Below are positions 47,104 through 55,497 of a stretch of DNA of 64,000 nt, piece after piece; the first letter of the stretch is position 1, and each line of letters starts with the position of its first letter. The DNA lies in the NCBI GenBank assembly GCA_947449575.1, contig CANFRV010000002.1:148365-212364 (forward strand), given 5' to 3'. This stretch comes from Flavobacteriales bacterium (GTDB taxonomy: Bacteria; Bacteroidota; Bacteroidia; Flavobacteriales_D; Crocinitomicaceae). Both the position numbers and the translations under genes were made by a program. Under the pieces are notes generated by a model. It was not told where the DNA came from. It ran no database searches and saw only the letters and a program-made list of their open reading frames with translations.

Positions 47104-47727
47104 ATGAAAAATACAGTTATTCTATTGTTAAGTGCGCTTGTGATTGCAGGTAGTTTTAGTGGATGTAAAAAAGGGGAAAATGACCCATTTTTATCACTTC
47201 GCAGCAGAAAATCTAGATTAGAAGGTAATTGGGTTATCGTAAAAGAAGAAGTGTCAGAAACGAATATAAATGGATCTACCACAGAAATTATGCAATCTGT
47301 TTATGATGGTAAAATGAAAGTTACTACTACAACAACCACTGTTGGAGCTCTTTCAACAACGGTGATTGATACCGTTAAATACACTGTTAATTTTGATATT
47401 AAAAAAGACGGAAATTATAAAATAATCGCAGCAAATGAGAATAAAATTGATATTGTCACAACGGAAGGTACATGGCTATTTCTTGGAAAAAGTAAGTTGA
47501 ATGACTTGAAGAATAAGGAGGCAATTTTACTAACAACTACTAAACAGGTAGTTTCTTCTAATCCTGTCGCAAATTCAGTGAATTATGAGAATTTAAATGG
47601 GTTAACGATTGTAATTGATGCATTGAAAAATAAAGAAATGATGACAATTGTGGAAGAAAATAGCAGCAATGAAGACGGTTTAACATCTTCTAAAAAGCTC
47701 ACCAAAACAACGTATAGCCATCCTTAA
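47104..47727 (+). CDS. Lipocalin-like putative lipoprotein
   Basis: 207 aa. Signal peptide with lipobox SFSGC at about residue 21, then FLSLRSRKSRLEGNWVIVKEEV, a segment seen in many Bacteroidota lipocalin-like lipoproteins. Repeated threonine-rich strands (TTTTTVGALSTTV) suggest a beta-barrel. Function unknown. A terminator follows at 47753. Confidence 0.72.
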   Translation: MKNTVILLLSALVIAGSFSGCKKGENDPFLSLRSRKSRLEGNWVIVKEEVSETNINGSTTEIMQSVYDGKMKVTTTTTTVGALSTTVIDTVKYTVNFDIKKDGNYKIIAANENKIDIVTTEGTWLFLGKSKLNDLKNKEAILLTTTKQVVSSNPVANSVNYENLNGLTIVIDALKNKEMMTIVEENSSNEDGLTSSKKLTKTTYSHP

Positions 47728-47752
47728 ACTATTAATTTAAAAATAAGTAAGT

Positions 47753-47784
47753 AAACCGAATTTAGAAATGAGTTCGGTTTTTTT
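47753..47784 (+). terminator. Intrinsic terminator
   Basis: AAACCGAA at 47753-47760 pairs with TTCGGTTT at 47773-47780, then a T run. It closes the lipoprotein gene at 47104; the T run overlaps the end of the opposite gene. Confidence 0.87.
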
Positions 47785-48235
47785 ATTCAAAAATATATTT
47801 AATTTTTTCAGGCCAACCTGCTAGCGCTAAATAAATCTCACTTCCTTTGGTCTTTTGAAGGGAAAGATCAGAAATATCAATGGTGATTGTTTCAAGTATT
47901 ATTTTTTTACAATCATCATTGGTTGTTGTATCGATTAATTCAATGGATCGAATAGGTGGCATTGACTTAGCTATTGAAGCACTTCCGATCATTTGAAAAT
48001 CGTGACCGATGCATCCACCAGTATATTTGATATCTAGTGTTAGTATATTGGCAGATAGTTTCACAGACATAATTTGGATCGGATTTGAAATTGTCGTTGA
48101 TCTCCCGATTTTTGCTAGAATATTTTTTTTTTGAGTAATACTTGTACTCTCGTTTTGTATTCTCGCTTCAGATATTTGTTGTTTCTCAGACGCGCAACTG
48201 GCAGCTATGAAAAGGAAAACATATAGTTTTTTCAT
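47783..48235 (-). CDS. Putative lipoprotein of unknown function
   Basis: 150 aa with a short signal peptide and lipobox AASC (Cys14). The body has IKYTGGCIGHDFQMIG, a Gly-Gly-Cys-x-x-His motif seen in periplasmic proteins of Bacteroidota, and a second Cys (NDDCKKI), so a disulfide is likely. No function recognised. It converges on the lipocalin-like gene. Confidence 0.72.
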   Translation of the reverse strand: MKKLYVFLFIAASCASEKQQISEARIQNESTSITQKKNILAKIGRSTTISNPIQIMSVKLSANILTLDIKYTGGCIGHDFQMIGSASIAKSMPPIRSIELIDTTTNDDCKKIILETITIDISDLSLQKTKGSEIYLALAGWPEKIKYIFE

Positions 48236-48435
48236 CTGTCGATTATTTGTTTTTTATAGTCACATTAATACGCACATTATTTCCCATTTCATCAAATGAA
48301 CTAAATTATTTATAAATCAAATATAATGCCATTCAGTGATAATTAAACCATATTTATGCATGAATTATCCGATTTATTTTGAGTGGACGATGTATCAATT
48401 TCTAGGATGTCAATTTACTATCCTATTTATTTAAT

Positions 48436-48443
48436 TAACTTTG
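48436..48443 (+). promoter_or_regulatory. -7 element of rimO (predicted leaderless)
   Basis: TAACTTTG, exact TAnnTTTG, only 4 nt before the rimO ATG at 48448. Confidence 0.55.
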
Positions 48444-48447
48444 CACC

Positions 48448-49761
48448 ATGAAAACAAAGACGCTAAAAAAGAATAAAGTAAATGTCATCACTTTAGGTTG
48501 CTCTAAAAACACATTCGATTCTGAAGTGTTAATGGCTCAATTGAATGCGAATAAATTTGACGTAGAGCATGAGTCAACATCTGATGATGCCGAAATTGTG
48601 ATCATCAACACCTGCGGTTTTATTGATAATGCGAAGCAGGAATCAATCGACATGATTATTCAATATGTGGATGCCAAAGCGGAGGGTTTAGTTGAAAAAG
48701 TTTTTGTTACGGGTTGTTTATCTGAAAGATATAGAGCCGATTTAGAAGGAGAATTTCCAGAAGTTGATGCTTTTTTTGGTACGCGTGAATTACCTCGTTT
48801 ACTAAAAACATTAAAAGCAGATTATAAGCATGAGCTTGTGGGAGAGCGATTACTTACAACGCCTTCTCATTATGCTTATTTTAAAATTGCTGAAGGATGT
48901 GATCGTCCTTGTTCATTTTGTGCGATTCCTATTATGCGTGGAAAACATATTTCTACGCCAATAGAAGATTTAATTACTAGCGCTAAAAGTCTTGCCGCAA
49001 AAGGGGTGAAAGAACTGATGCTTATTGCGCAAGATTTGACGTATTATGGTTTAGATATTTATAAAAAAAGAAACTTAGCTGAATTAGTTGAACGTTTATC
49101 AGAGGTGGAAGGAATTGATTGGATTCGCTTGCATTATGCGTTTCCAGCAGGTTTTCCAATGGATGTTTTAGAGGTGATGAATGCTAAAGTGAACGTCTGT
49201 AATTATTTAGATATTCCATTGCAACATGGTTCTACAAAAATTTTGCAAGCGATGCGTCGAGGTATTACGCGAGAAAAGACGGAAGAATTAGTAGCGAACA
49301 TACGTGAAAAGGTTCCAGGTATTACATTACGAACAACTTTGATTGCTGGATATCCAGGTGAAACAGAAGAAGATTTTCAGGAAATGTACGATTTTGTTGA
49401 ACGAAGTCGATTTGATCGTTTAGGAATATTTACCTATTCTCATGAAGAAAATACACATGCGCATGAATTTGAAGATGACGTTCCTGCAAAAGTAAAACAA
49501 GAAAGAGCGGATAAAATAATGGAGTTGCAGTCTGGAATTAGTTTTGAACTCAATCAATTAAAAATTGGCAAAGAATATAAAGTTCTATTTGATCGAATAG
49601 AAGGTGAATATTTTATTGGAAGAACAGAATTCGATTCACCAGATGTAGACAACGAAGTATTGGTTTTGAAATCTAGCGGATATGTTAGAATCGGTGACTT
49701 TGCTAACGTGTTAATTACCAGTGCTGATCATTATGATTTGTTTGGTGAAATAGTTGGGTAA
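48448..49761 (+). CDS. rimO: Ribosomal protein S12 methylthiotransferase
   Basis: Radical SAM enzyme that methylthiolates an aspartate of ribosomal protein S12. N-terminal MTTase domain (VITLGCSKNTFDSEVL, INTCGFIDNAK), radical SAM cluster CDRPCSFC at about 152-159, and a C-terminal TRAM domain after about 370. At 437 aa it is normal. The -7 element is 4 nt before the ATG, so the transcript may be leaderless. Confidence 0.95.
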   Translation: MKTKTLKKNKVNVITLGCSKNTFDSEVLMAQLNANKFDVEHESTSDDAEIVIINTCGFIDNAKQESIDMIIQYVDAKAEGLVEKVFVTGCLSERYRADLEGEFPEVDAFFGTRELPRLLKTLKADYKHELVGERLLTTPSHYAYFKIAEGCDRPCSFCAIPIMRGKHISTPIEDLITSAKSLAAKGVKELMLIAQDLTYYGLDIYKKRNLAELVERLSEVEGIDWIRLHYAFPAGFPMDVLEVMNAKVNVCNYLDIPLQHGSTKILQAMRRGITREKTEELVANIREKVPGITLRTTLIAGYPGETEEDFQEMYDFVERSRFDRLGIFTYSHEENTHAHEFEDDVPAKVKQERADKIMELQSGISFELNQLKIGKEYKVLFDRIEGEYFIGRTEFDSPDVDNEVLVLKSSGYVRIGDFANVLITSADHYDLFGEIVG

Positions 49762-49874
49762 GACAGAATAAATCGCTCCGATAAAAGATAAAAGAATCAA
49801 GACTGTGGTAATTTGTGCTACTTTTTTTAATAGGTTTTATTCTTGAAATAGTTTATCTTTTAGTCTACAGAAAA

Positions 49875-50777
49875 TCACTTTATATTTCTTGGATGAAATG
49901 AAATAATGGCATCTCTCAAAAAACGTTGATCCAAATGCGTGTATATTTCCGTTGTAGTAATGGATTCGTGCCCCAACATTTCTTGCACTGCTCTCAAATT
50001 TGCTCCTCCTTCAATCATATGTGTGGCAAACGAATGCCTAAAAGTATGCGGGGAAACAGATTTTGTTAGCTGAATAGCTTTTGCTAACTCTTTGATAATT
50101 GTAAAAATCATCACACGCGTCAATTGAGCACCTCTTCGATTGAGAAATACGATGTTTTCGTTTCCTGGCTTGATACTTTGGTGGCGACGCACGTGGTCAT
50201 TGTAAATTCCAATTTCATGTTCAACACTCTCACTGACAGGTACCAATCTTTCTTTATTTCCTTTCCCGATCACGCGTATAAATCCTTCTTCAAAATACAA
50301 TTGAGAAAATTTTAAGTTAATTAACTCAGATACACGCAGTCCGCAGCTATATAAAGTTTCAATGATTGCTTTGTTTCGATGTGCCTCCAATTTACTCATA
50401 TCGATTGCTGCGATCAATTCATCGATTTCTTCAATGGATAATACTTGAGGTAGTTTTCGCCCGAGTCTGGGCATTTCTAATAATTCACTTGGATCATCCA
50501 GAATGATATTTTCGAGCATCAAAAATCCAAAAAATTGTTTAACACCACTAATAATGCGAGCTTGACTTCGGGCACTTAATCCCAAATCATACAAATCAGT
50601 GATAAATCCTTTTAAATGATCAAATGTTAAATCAGTTACTTCTAAATTTTGTCCTATTGAAAAATCAGATAATTTGGCCACATCGTTTTGATATGCGAAA
50701 ATAGAATTTTCAGCTAATCCCTTTTCAATTTTTAAAAATGAAACAAAATGCTTAATATAGCGCTCCCAAGTAGACAT
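49875..50777 (-). CDS. xerD: Tyrosine recombinase XerD
   Basis: 300 aa site-specific recombinase that resolves chromosome dimers at dif with XerC. The catalytic set is visible: Arg in SCGLRVSEL, Lys in GKGNKERLVP, His-x-x-Arg in HTFRHSFATH, His in GHESITTTEIYTHL and the nucleophile Tyr in that same segment. The start is the ATG at 50777 (MSTWERYIKHFVSFLK); the 17-residue extension upstream lies inside aroQ. Its promoter is also inside the first codons of aroQ. It is the only recombinase in the window, about 4 kb from the Fic islet, and looks like the housekeeping enzyme. Confidence 0.93.
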   Translation of the reverse strand: MSTWERYIKHFVSFLKIEKGLAENSIFAYQNDVAKLSDFSIGQNLEVTDLTFDHLKGFITDLYDLGLSARSQARIISGVKQFFGFLMLENIILDDPSELLEMPRLGRKLPQVLSIEEIDELIAAIDMSKLEAHRNKAIIETLYSCGLRVSELINLKFSQLYFEEGFIRVIGKGNKERLVPVSESVEHEIGIYNDHVRRHQSIKPGNENIVFLNRRGAQLTRVMIFTIIKELAKAIQLTKSVSPHTFRHSFATHMIEGGANLRAVQEMLGHESITTTEIYTHLDQRFLRDAIISFHPRNIK

Positions 50778-50781
50778 GAAT

Positions 50782-51192
50782 ATGAAAATTTTAATAATTA
50801 ACGGCCCAAATTTAAACTTGCTAGGCAAACGTGATCCACAAATATATGGTAATGAATCATTCGAAATATATTTAGAGGAATTAAAATTGAGAACTTCTGT
50901 TCATTTAGATTATTTTCAATCCAATACTGAAGGCGAAATCATCAATTGCCTTCAAGATTCTGCACATGACGGAATTATTTTAAATGCTGGAGGATACACA
51001 CATACAAGTGTAGCAATTAGAGATTGTATTGATGCAATTCAGGTACCTGTGGTTGAAGTGCATATTTCCAATATTTCTGCGAGAGAAGAATTTCGTCATA
51101 CGTCATTGATTTCACCAGTCGCTGCAGGTTGTATTTTTGGCTTCGGAATGAAAAGTTATGAACTAGCTGTTCGATTTTTTGAGGACAAATAA
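50782..51192 (+). CDS. aroQ: 3-dehydroquinate dehydratase, type II
   Basis: 136 aa shikimate-pathway enzyme forming dodecamers. Opening IINGPNLNLLGKRDP with the catalytic tyrosine at IYGNESFE, HTSVAIRDCI with the acid or base His, VEVHISNISAREEFR and SLISPVAAGCIFGFG. I prefer the ATG at 50782; an ATG two codons earlier overlaps the xerD start codon. It is divergent from xerD with almost no intergenic DNA. Confidence 0.94.
   Translation: MKILIINGPNLNLLGKRDPQIYGNESFEIYLEELKLRTSVHLDYFQSNTEGEIINCLQDSAHDGIILNAGGYTHTSVAIRDCIDAIQVPVVEVHISNISAREEFRHTSLISPVAAGCIFGFGMKSYELAVRFFEDK
50807..50814 (-). promoter_or_regulatory. -7 element of xerD, inside the aroQ coding region
   Basis: Minus-strand TAAATTTG, exact TAnnTTTG, 29 nt upstream of the xerD ATG at 50777 and within codons 9-11 of aroQ. 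Confidence 0.5.
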
Positions 51193-51254
51193 TTTTCATG
51201 TAGAAGATATCCGCGGTCTATTTAATTCAACTTACACGTGATACTACTTTCAAT

Positions 51255-52277
51255 TTAGTCAAAAAATCGCTGGTTTAAATCTTTAAATTTATTAATTCCT
51301 TTAAAGTAATACGCCCAAAGTATATTTGCTTTATATAAACCTGTGGAATTAAATTTTGTACTTTTCCCTTTTATTTCTTTTCGCTGGTTTAACAAAATTC
51401 GCATTCGATAATACATCGCCATATGGGCATTAAAGACACTTGAAAAATTTCTAAATTCTCCTCTAACTAAAAAACGTACGGCAGCTAATCCATCTAAAAA
51501 CAATCGATTTAGAAGTTTAAAAACAACGATTCCTTCATGATTTTTCACAATCATAAAAAGACTATTTCTAAAATTGAGATATAATTTTTTAGGAGAAGAG
51601 TAGGAGAGGGTTCCTCCACCTACATGGAATAATTGAGATTTTGGCACCACGACAAATCGATATCCTTGCTTTTTTAATCGCCAGCACAAATCAATTTCCT
51701 CCATATGCGCAAAGAAATATTCGTCTAATCCGCCACTTTCATGGTATAACTTTGATCGAATTAATAAAGCAGCTCCTGTCGCCCAAAATATTTCTGTTTC
51801 ACCATCATATTGGCCAGAATCTGTTTCAAATTGATCAAAAATTCTTCCTCTGCAAAATGGGAAATAGTTTTTGTCTAAATATCCCCCTGAAGCACCTGCA
51901 TGTTCAAATAATTCCTTATTTTGATAGGACAGAATTTTAGGTTGACATCCAGCGATGGTTGGATCTTTCATTACTTCGAACAAAGGTTCAACCCAATTCG
52001 GGGTCACTTCAATGTCACTATTTAATAGTATATAAAATTCAGCTTCAACAAATTTTAGAGCATCATTATACCCTTTCGCAAATCCTCCATTTTCTTCATT
52101 TTCTATAATCTCAACCGAAGGAAAGTTCTTTCGAACGTATTCTATAGAATCATCAGTTGAAGCGTTGTCAGCCAAAATAATTCGACAGTTTCCAGAATAT
52201 AAAACTACTTTTTCAAGAAAATTTTCTAGATGACTTTTCCCATTCCAATTTAAAATTACTATCGCTACGTTGTTCAA
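51255..52277 (-). CDS. Glycosyltransferase family 2
   Basis: 340 aa GT-A enzyme of the dTDP-rhamnosyltransferase-like branch. Seen: IVILNWNGKSHLENFLE at the start, LADNASTDDSIEYV, NGGFAKGYNDAL, and the nucleotide-sugar DxD region as LLNSDIEVTPNWV, with EIDLCWRLKKQGYR late. It probably adds a sugar to a surface glycan on the cytosolic face of the membrane. It follows the GWxTD gene by 57 nt on the same strand. Confidence 0.9.
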   Translation of the reverse strand: MNNVAIVILNWNGKSHLENFLEKVVLYSGNCRIILADNASTDDSIEYVRKNFPSVEIIENEENGGFAKGYNDALKFVEAEFYILLNSDIEVTPNWVEPLFEVMKDPTIAGCQPKILSYQNKELFEHAGASGGYLDKNYFPFCRGRIFDQFETDSGQYDGETEIFWATGAALLIRSKLYHESGGLDEYFFAHMEEIDLCWRLKKQGYRFVVVPKSQLFHVGGGTLSYSSPKKLYLNFRNSLFMIVKNHEGIVVFKLLNRLFLDGLAAVRFLVRGEFRNFSSVFNAHMAMYYRMRILLNQRKEIKGKSTKFNSTGLYKANILWAYYFKGINKFKDLNQRFFD

Positions 52278-52334
52278 AAGTTTGAAAATAAGTTAAGCAA
52301 TAAAAACACATGTTTTGCGATGTATTTTCATTTA

Positions 52335-53777
52335 TTAATATTGTTTGAAATTACTATTACTGTTTCCACCAAATGTGGACTGAACATTTTGATTTGGGTC
52401 ATCAATCGTCCCATTATTTGTATTTCTCTTGTTTAGCACCAATTGCCAAGAAGGATTTTTTAACTCTCCAATCATATCCGAATGCAGTAAACGGTAGCCA
52501 TTGTTCACTAAATCAGGGTTATAAAAAATAAATCGTTTATTACTAAATTTCCCAATTTTATTGTATTGCCATATTTCATACGGGTATTCATTCGATGAAA
52601 CATCTTTTTGAATTGCCGTTGTTGGCGCTCCATATTGCAGATAAACCCTTCCTCTATCTGTTTCGTAGCCCGCTTGAAAATTATTTGAATATAACTCTTC
52701 AACTACGTGAACTTGATTTTTGTATTTCATCCACGCCTCATAATAACCCGACCCAGCTGTAATAATCCAATATCCTTGAATGTGTTTTCTTGCCAGTTCT
52801 TTGTCTTTCGATTTTAAGAGGGTGAGGATGCTTTTTATTTCAACGGATCGTGAAATAGGAATTAAACTAGCCAAATAATAAGCGAGACTATCATCTGTGA
52901 TCGAAGCTTGGAAGGCAGGATCGACAAGCAAAGTGCTTTGATCTGCAGAAAGTTGAGCATCATTACTGCGTTCAAATTCATATGTTTTTTTTGTTAATTC
53001 ATTCAAATCTCGCGAAAGTACAGCGATGTCTAATGTATATTTACCTGTATATAAATCGGTAATATCAATCGCTCTGATAATTGGAACGACTTCATTTGAT
53101 TTATGACGAGTTGACTGCGTAAAGTCTGTCATTTCTTTCCCTGTCATTACATTTGTAATCGTCTGTTTTATAGCAAAAACACTGTCTTTCAGTTGCAGAG
53201 AATTATAAATTTCAAAATAAACAGGTAGAGTAGAAATCTCTGTTGGATAAAAAGTTGAAATTCTTGGAATGATGTTATAGCCTGATTTAAAAAACACAGA
53301 ACTATTATCTCCCTTTGTAACAGACTCAGCAATTTGAATATCAGAAATATAAATATTTTTCGAATTGTTTTCTACCACAATTGGTTTTGAAGCTTTTACA
53401 CTTTCACCAACTGCGTTTAAATCATCTAATTCAATTTCCAAAGAATACACCCCAGGGTTTAAAACAAATCGCCGTAGGTCATAAAAATCCTCTATTATAC
53501 TGTCTTTCATCAAAGGACTTTGCAGTCTGTATGCATCGGTAGCTACAATTGAATCTCCTTTTTTTATTGCCATTCGCACAGCAACTTCACTAATCAACCC
53601 ATTATCTTGCCCTTTGTATTTTATAGAATAACCAACAAATTGAAGTTGTATTTCCACATAATCACCTATTCCAGGGGCGTAAAATTGTTTATCATCCAGA
53701 TAAGCACGAATTTTTTGAGTCTGTCCAAAACTAATTAGCGAACAAAACAAAGTGATTATAATGAGAATTTTATTCAT
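52335..53777 (-). CDS. GWxTD-domain protein, exported
   Basis: 480 aa with a signal peptide (MNKILIIITLFCSLISFGQ). The C-terminal half carries the GWxTD domain, with FQAGYETDRGRVYLQYGAP and YEIWQYNKIGKFSNKRFIFY; the N-terminal half looks like beta-sandwich domains. GWxTD proteins are found in Bacteroidota and others near envelope genes; the function is unknown. The C-terminus is Asn/Ser rich. No T9SS tail seen. Confidence 0.8.
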   Translation of the reverse strand: MNKILIIITLFCSLISFGQTQKIRAYLDDKQFYAPGIGDYVEIQLQFVGYSIKYKGQDNGLISEVAVRMAIKKGDSIVATDAYRLQSPLMKDSIIEDFYDLRRFVLNPGVYSLEIELDDLNAVGESVKASKPIVVENNSKNIYISDIQIAESVTKGDNSSVFFKSGYNIIPRISTFYPTEISTLPVYFEIYNSLQLKDSVFAIKQTITNVMTGKEMTDFTQSTRHKSNEVVPIIRAIDITDLYTGKYTLDIAVLSRDLNELTKKTYEFERSNDAQLSADQSTLLVDPAFQASITDDSLAYYLASLIPISRSVEIKSILTLLKSKDKELARKHIQGYWIITAGSGYYEAWMKYKNQVHVVEELYSNNFQAGYETDRGRVYLQYGAPTTAIQKDVSSNEYPYEIWQYNKIGKFSNKRFIFYNPDLVNNGYRLLHSDMIGELKNPSWQLVLNKRNTNNGTIDDPNQNVQSTFGGNSNSNFKQY

Positions 53778-53944
53778 TTCTATCTTTTTTGAAATGTAAA
53801 GTTACAAAACCAATTTACGCAAATGACATTTTTATGAATATTTGACAAATAGGCGCTATTTAGATTTAAACGAGCTGGAAATGAGAATAAATTGTTTATC
53901 ATAGAAGCTTCTAAAAATAAAATTATTTTTTTTCATCAAAACAC

Positions 53945-53974
53945 TTGCTAATACTTAAAGATTTACTAATTTTG
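53945..53974 (+). promoter_or_regulatory. Promoter of tRNA-Ser
   Basis: TTG at 53945-53947 and TAATTTTG at 53967-53974, spaced by 19 nt; the tRNA starts 8 nt after the -7 element. Full consensus. Confidence 0.8.
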
Positions 53975-53981
53975 CACTTCC

Positions 53982-54066
53982 GGAGAGATGGCAGAGCGGT
54001 TGAATGCACCGGTCTTGAAAACCGGCGTACTGTGAGGTATCGGGGGTTCGAATCCCTCTCTCTCCG
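53982..54066 (+). tRNA. tRNA-Ser (anticodon TGA)
   Basis: 85-nt class II tRNA. Acceptor stem GGAGAGA (53982-53988) pairs with TCTCTCC (54059-54065), discriminator G at 54066. The anticodon stem pairs CCGGT with ACCGG around loop CTTGAAA, giving anticodon TGA (54016-54018), which reads UCN serine codons, chiefly UCA. A long variable arm and a T-loop TTCGAAT are present. CCA is not encoded. It has its own promoter and terminator, and its 3' end is the left boundary of a repeat-flanked Fic islet. Confidence 0.97.
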
Positions 54067-54129
54067 CTGAAAAGGTTTGAAGTTTACTTCAAACCTTTTT
54101 TATTTTAGAGCAATTATTTTGAAAATTCT
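54055..54129 (+). repeat. Left direct repeat (tRNA-Ser 3' end, terminator and flank)
   Basis: 75 bp covering the last 12 nt of tRNA-Ser, its terminator hairpin and about 30 nt beyond. It recurs at 55498-55572 with 72 of 75 bases identical, at a constant offset of 1443 bp. A candidate attachment site or duplication boundary. Confidence 0.9.
54070..54104 (+). terminator. Intrinsic terminator of tRNA-Ser
   Basis: AAAAGGTTTGAAGT at 54070-54083 and ACTTCAAACCTTTT at 54086-54099 form a perfect 14-bp stem with a 2-nt loop (TT), then a T tract. Confidence 0.93.
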
Positions 54130-54178
54130 TTAAATGCATTGTATTTAGGTGTGGTGCTAAAAAAAACGTATCTACATT

Positions 54179-54244
54179 CGGATATTTTATTTGTTTGAAT
54201 TGGATATCTTTTCGTATATTTACGAATAAATACGGATATTTTAT
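54179..54244 (+). promoter_or_regulatory. Operator-like region of the fic gene
   Basis: A perfect inverted repeat TTCGTA-TATT-TACGAA at 54211-54226, and a 12-bp direct repeat CGGATATTTTAT at 54179-54190 and 54233-54244; the second copy overlaps the start codon at 54243. A near-consensus -7 element (TATATTTA) lies inside the palindrome. The layout fits autoregulation by the gene product, which carries a C-terminal winged helix. Inferred. Confidence 0.5.
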
Positions 54245-55283
54245 GAGTTTACTAATACATACATTGAAACTTGATTTGGGCATGAAACTCATGACTGAAT
54301 TAAGTAAAATAGACAGATTTGATGCTTCCTGGGCAACTATTGAAAAGCGTGAAGGCGCTTCTTTGAAACAATTAAAATCCATTGCCACGGTAAGAAGTGT
54401 AGGGGCTTCAACCAGGATTGAGGGTTCAAAGATGACGGATGATGAAGTAGCCGTTTTGATTGAAAAATTGTCTATTTCCAAATTAGAAGAAAGAGACGAG
54501 CAAGAAGTAATCGGTTATTTTGAAGCCATAGATACGATCGCTGAAAACTATGAATCCATCAGTATTTCTGAAAGCCAAATAAAAAACGTACATAAGATAT
54601 TGATGCTGCATGGTGATAAAGATGCCTGGCATAGAGGAAACTACAAACAAGTAAGTAATGCCGTAGAAGCTAATTTGGTTGATGGTACGAAGCAAATTGT
54701 ATTTAGAACTGCAGAACCAGGATTAGAAACACAGGATACCATGATGCAATTGTTTGAATGGTATCATTCAGATAAGGAAACAATTCCTTTGGTTAAGGCA
54801 GCTTTGTTTGTTTACGAATTTTTAAGTATCCATCCATTTCAAGATGGCAATGGAAGATTAAGCAGATTACTTGGTAGTTTACTGCTCTTGAAAAATGGGT
54901 ATTCATGGATTCAATATGTCAGTTTTGAGCATGAAATTGAAAGTAGAAAATCGGAGTATTACAAAGTGCTCATGCAAACGCAGCGAAACAGGCCAGGTGA
55001 AAATGTTACGGACTGGCTAACTTTTTTTATCAGTTGTTTGATAAATATTCAGGAGCAGTTGCTGGTTAAATTAGAAGAAAGCAGAACAGAACAGCCCGTT
55101 TCACAGCGAGAGAAGCGCATCTTATTCTTTATACAAAACCACGCAGGATGCGGGTCTAGTGACATAGCTAAGAAACTTGACATGGCTTTGCCAACCGTAA
55201 AGAAATCTTTGGCTGAATTAGTTTTAAAAGGAATCATAACCAAAGAAGGACAGGGTAAATCGACAGGGTATTTTGTAGTTTGA
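54243..55283 (+). CDS. Fic-domain protein with inhibitory motif and C-terminal winged helix
   Basis: 346 aa. Residues 1-80 hold an N-terminal helical region with the class II-type inhibitory motif STRIEG at 56-61, whose Glu60 blocks the ATP site. The Fic core has HPFQDGNGRLSR at 197-208, the intact catalytic His and nucleotide-binding glycine/arginine set. Residues 290-346 form a winged-helix DNA-binding domain. It probably transfers AMP to a protein target and may regulate itself by DNA binding, as in Fic-wHTH proteins. Start ATG 54243, since an extension to the TTG at 54195 would cover the predicted operator. It is the only gene of the repeat-flanked islet. Confidence 0.88.
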   Translation: MSLLIHTLKLDLGMKLMTELSKIDRFDASWATIEKREGASLKQLKSIATVRSVGASTRIEGSKMTDDEVAVLIEKLSISKLEERDEQEVIGYFEAIDTIAENYESISISESQIKNVHKILMLHGDKDAWHRGNYKQVSNAVEANLVDGTKQIVFRTAEPGLETQDTMMQLFEWYHSDKETIPLVKAALFVYEFLSIHPFQDGNGRLSRLLGSLLLLKNGYSWIQYVSFEHEIESRKSEYYKVLMQTQRNRPGENVTDWLTFFISCLINIQEQLLVKLEESRTEQPVSQREKRILFFIQNHAGCGSSDIAKKLDMALPTVKKSLAELVLKGIITKEGQGKSTGYFVV

Positions 55284-55497
55284 TAAGATAGATTTTAATT
55301 GAAGTTTTTTGAAATGAAAATAAATCAAAAATTTGTTGTTTAGGTTCGGGATTCTTTGTGAATTTAAATCTTTGCAAGAGGGAATTTGGCATTAACGGTC
55401 GCCCTGCCTAAAACCATTTTGCAGCTTGTGACGTTGACGCGACACGAACAATTATAAATAATTGATAATCAGTAAAATAGTATATTCGGTATGAGAG
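55284..55497. other. Noncoding tail of the Fic islet with a GC-richer stretch
   Basis: About 214 nt from the fic stop to the right repeat. No open frame or clear terminator. The segment 55386-55449 is about half GC, far above its surroundings, and contains TGACG twice and GTCGC/GCGAC arms; this composition suggests imported DNA. Confidence 0.6.

Larger units (their letters stand above)
54055..55497 (+). mobile_element. 1443-bp Fic islet between duplicated tRNA-Ser ends
   Basis: One repeat unit from the left copy of the tRNA-Ser 3' end to the start of the right copy. It holds the tRNA end and terminator, an operator-like region, one Fic-domain gene and about 210 nt of noncoding tail containing a short GC-rich stretch. 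There is no integrase, transposase or second gene. Direct repeats of a tRNA 3' end are the usual signature of site-specific integration, in which the element restores the tRNA and the displaced end is left at the far boundary. A non-mobile tandem duplication with later change is an alternative. Confidence 0.7.

Noticed and set aside
49875..50777. XerD as the integrase of the Fic islet
   Set aside because: It is about 3.3 kb outside the repeats, next to aroQ, and looks like the normal chromosome dimer resolvase.
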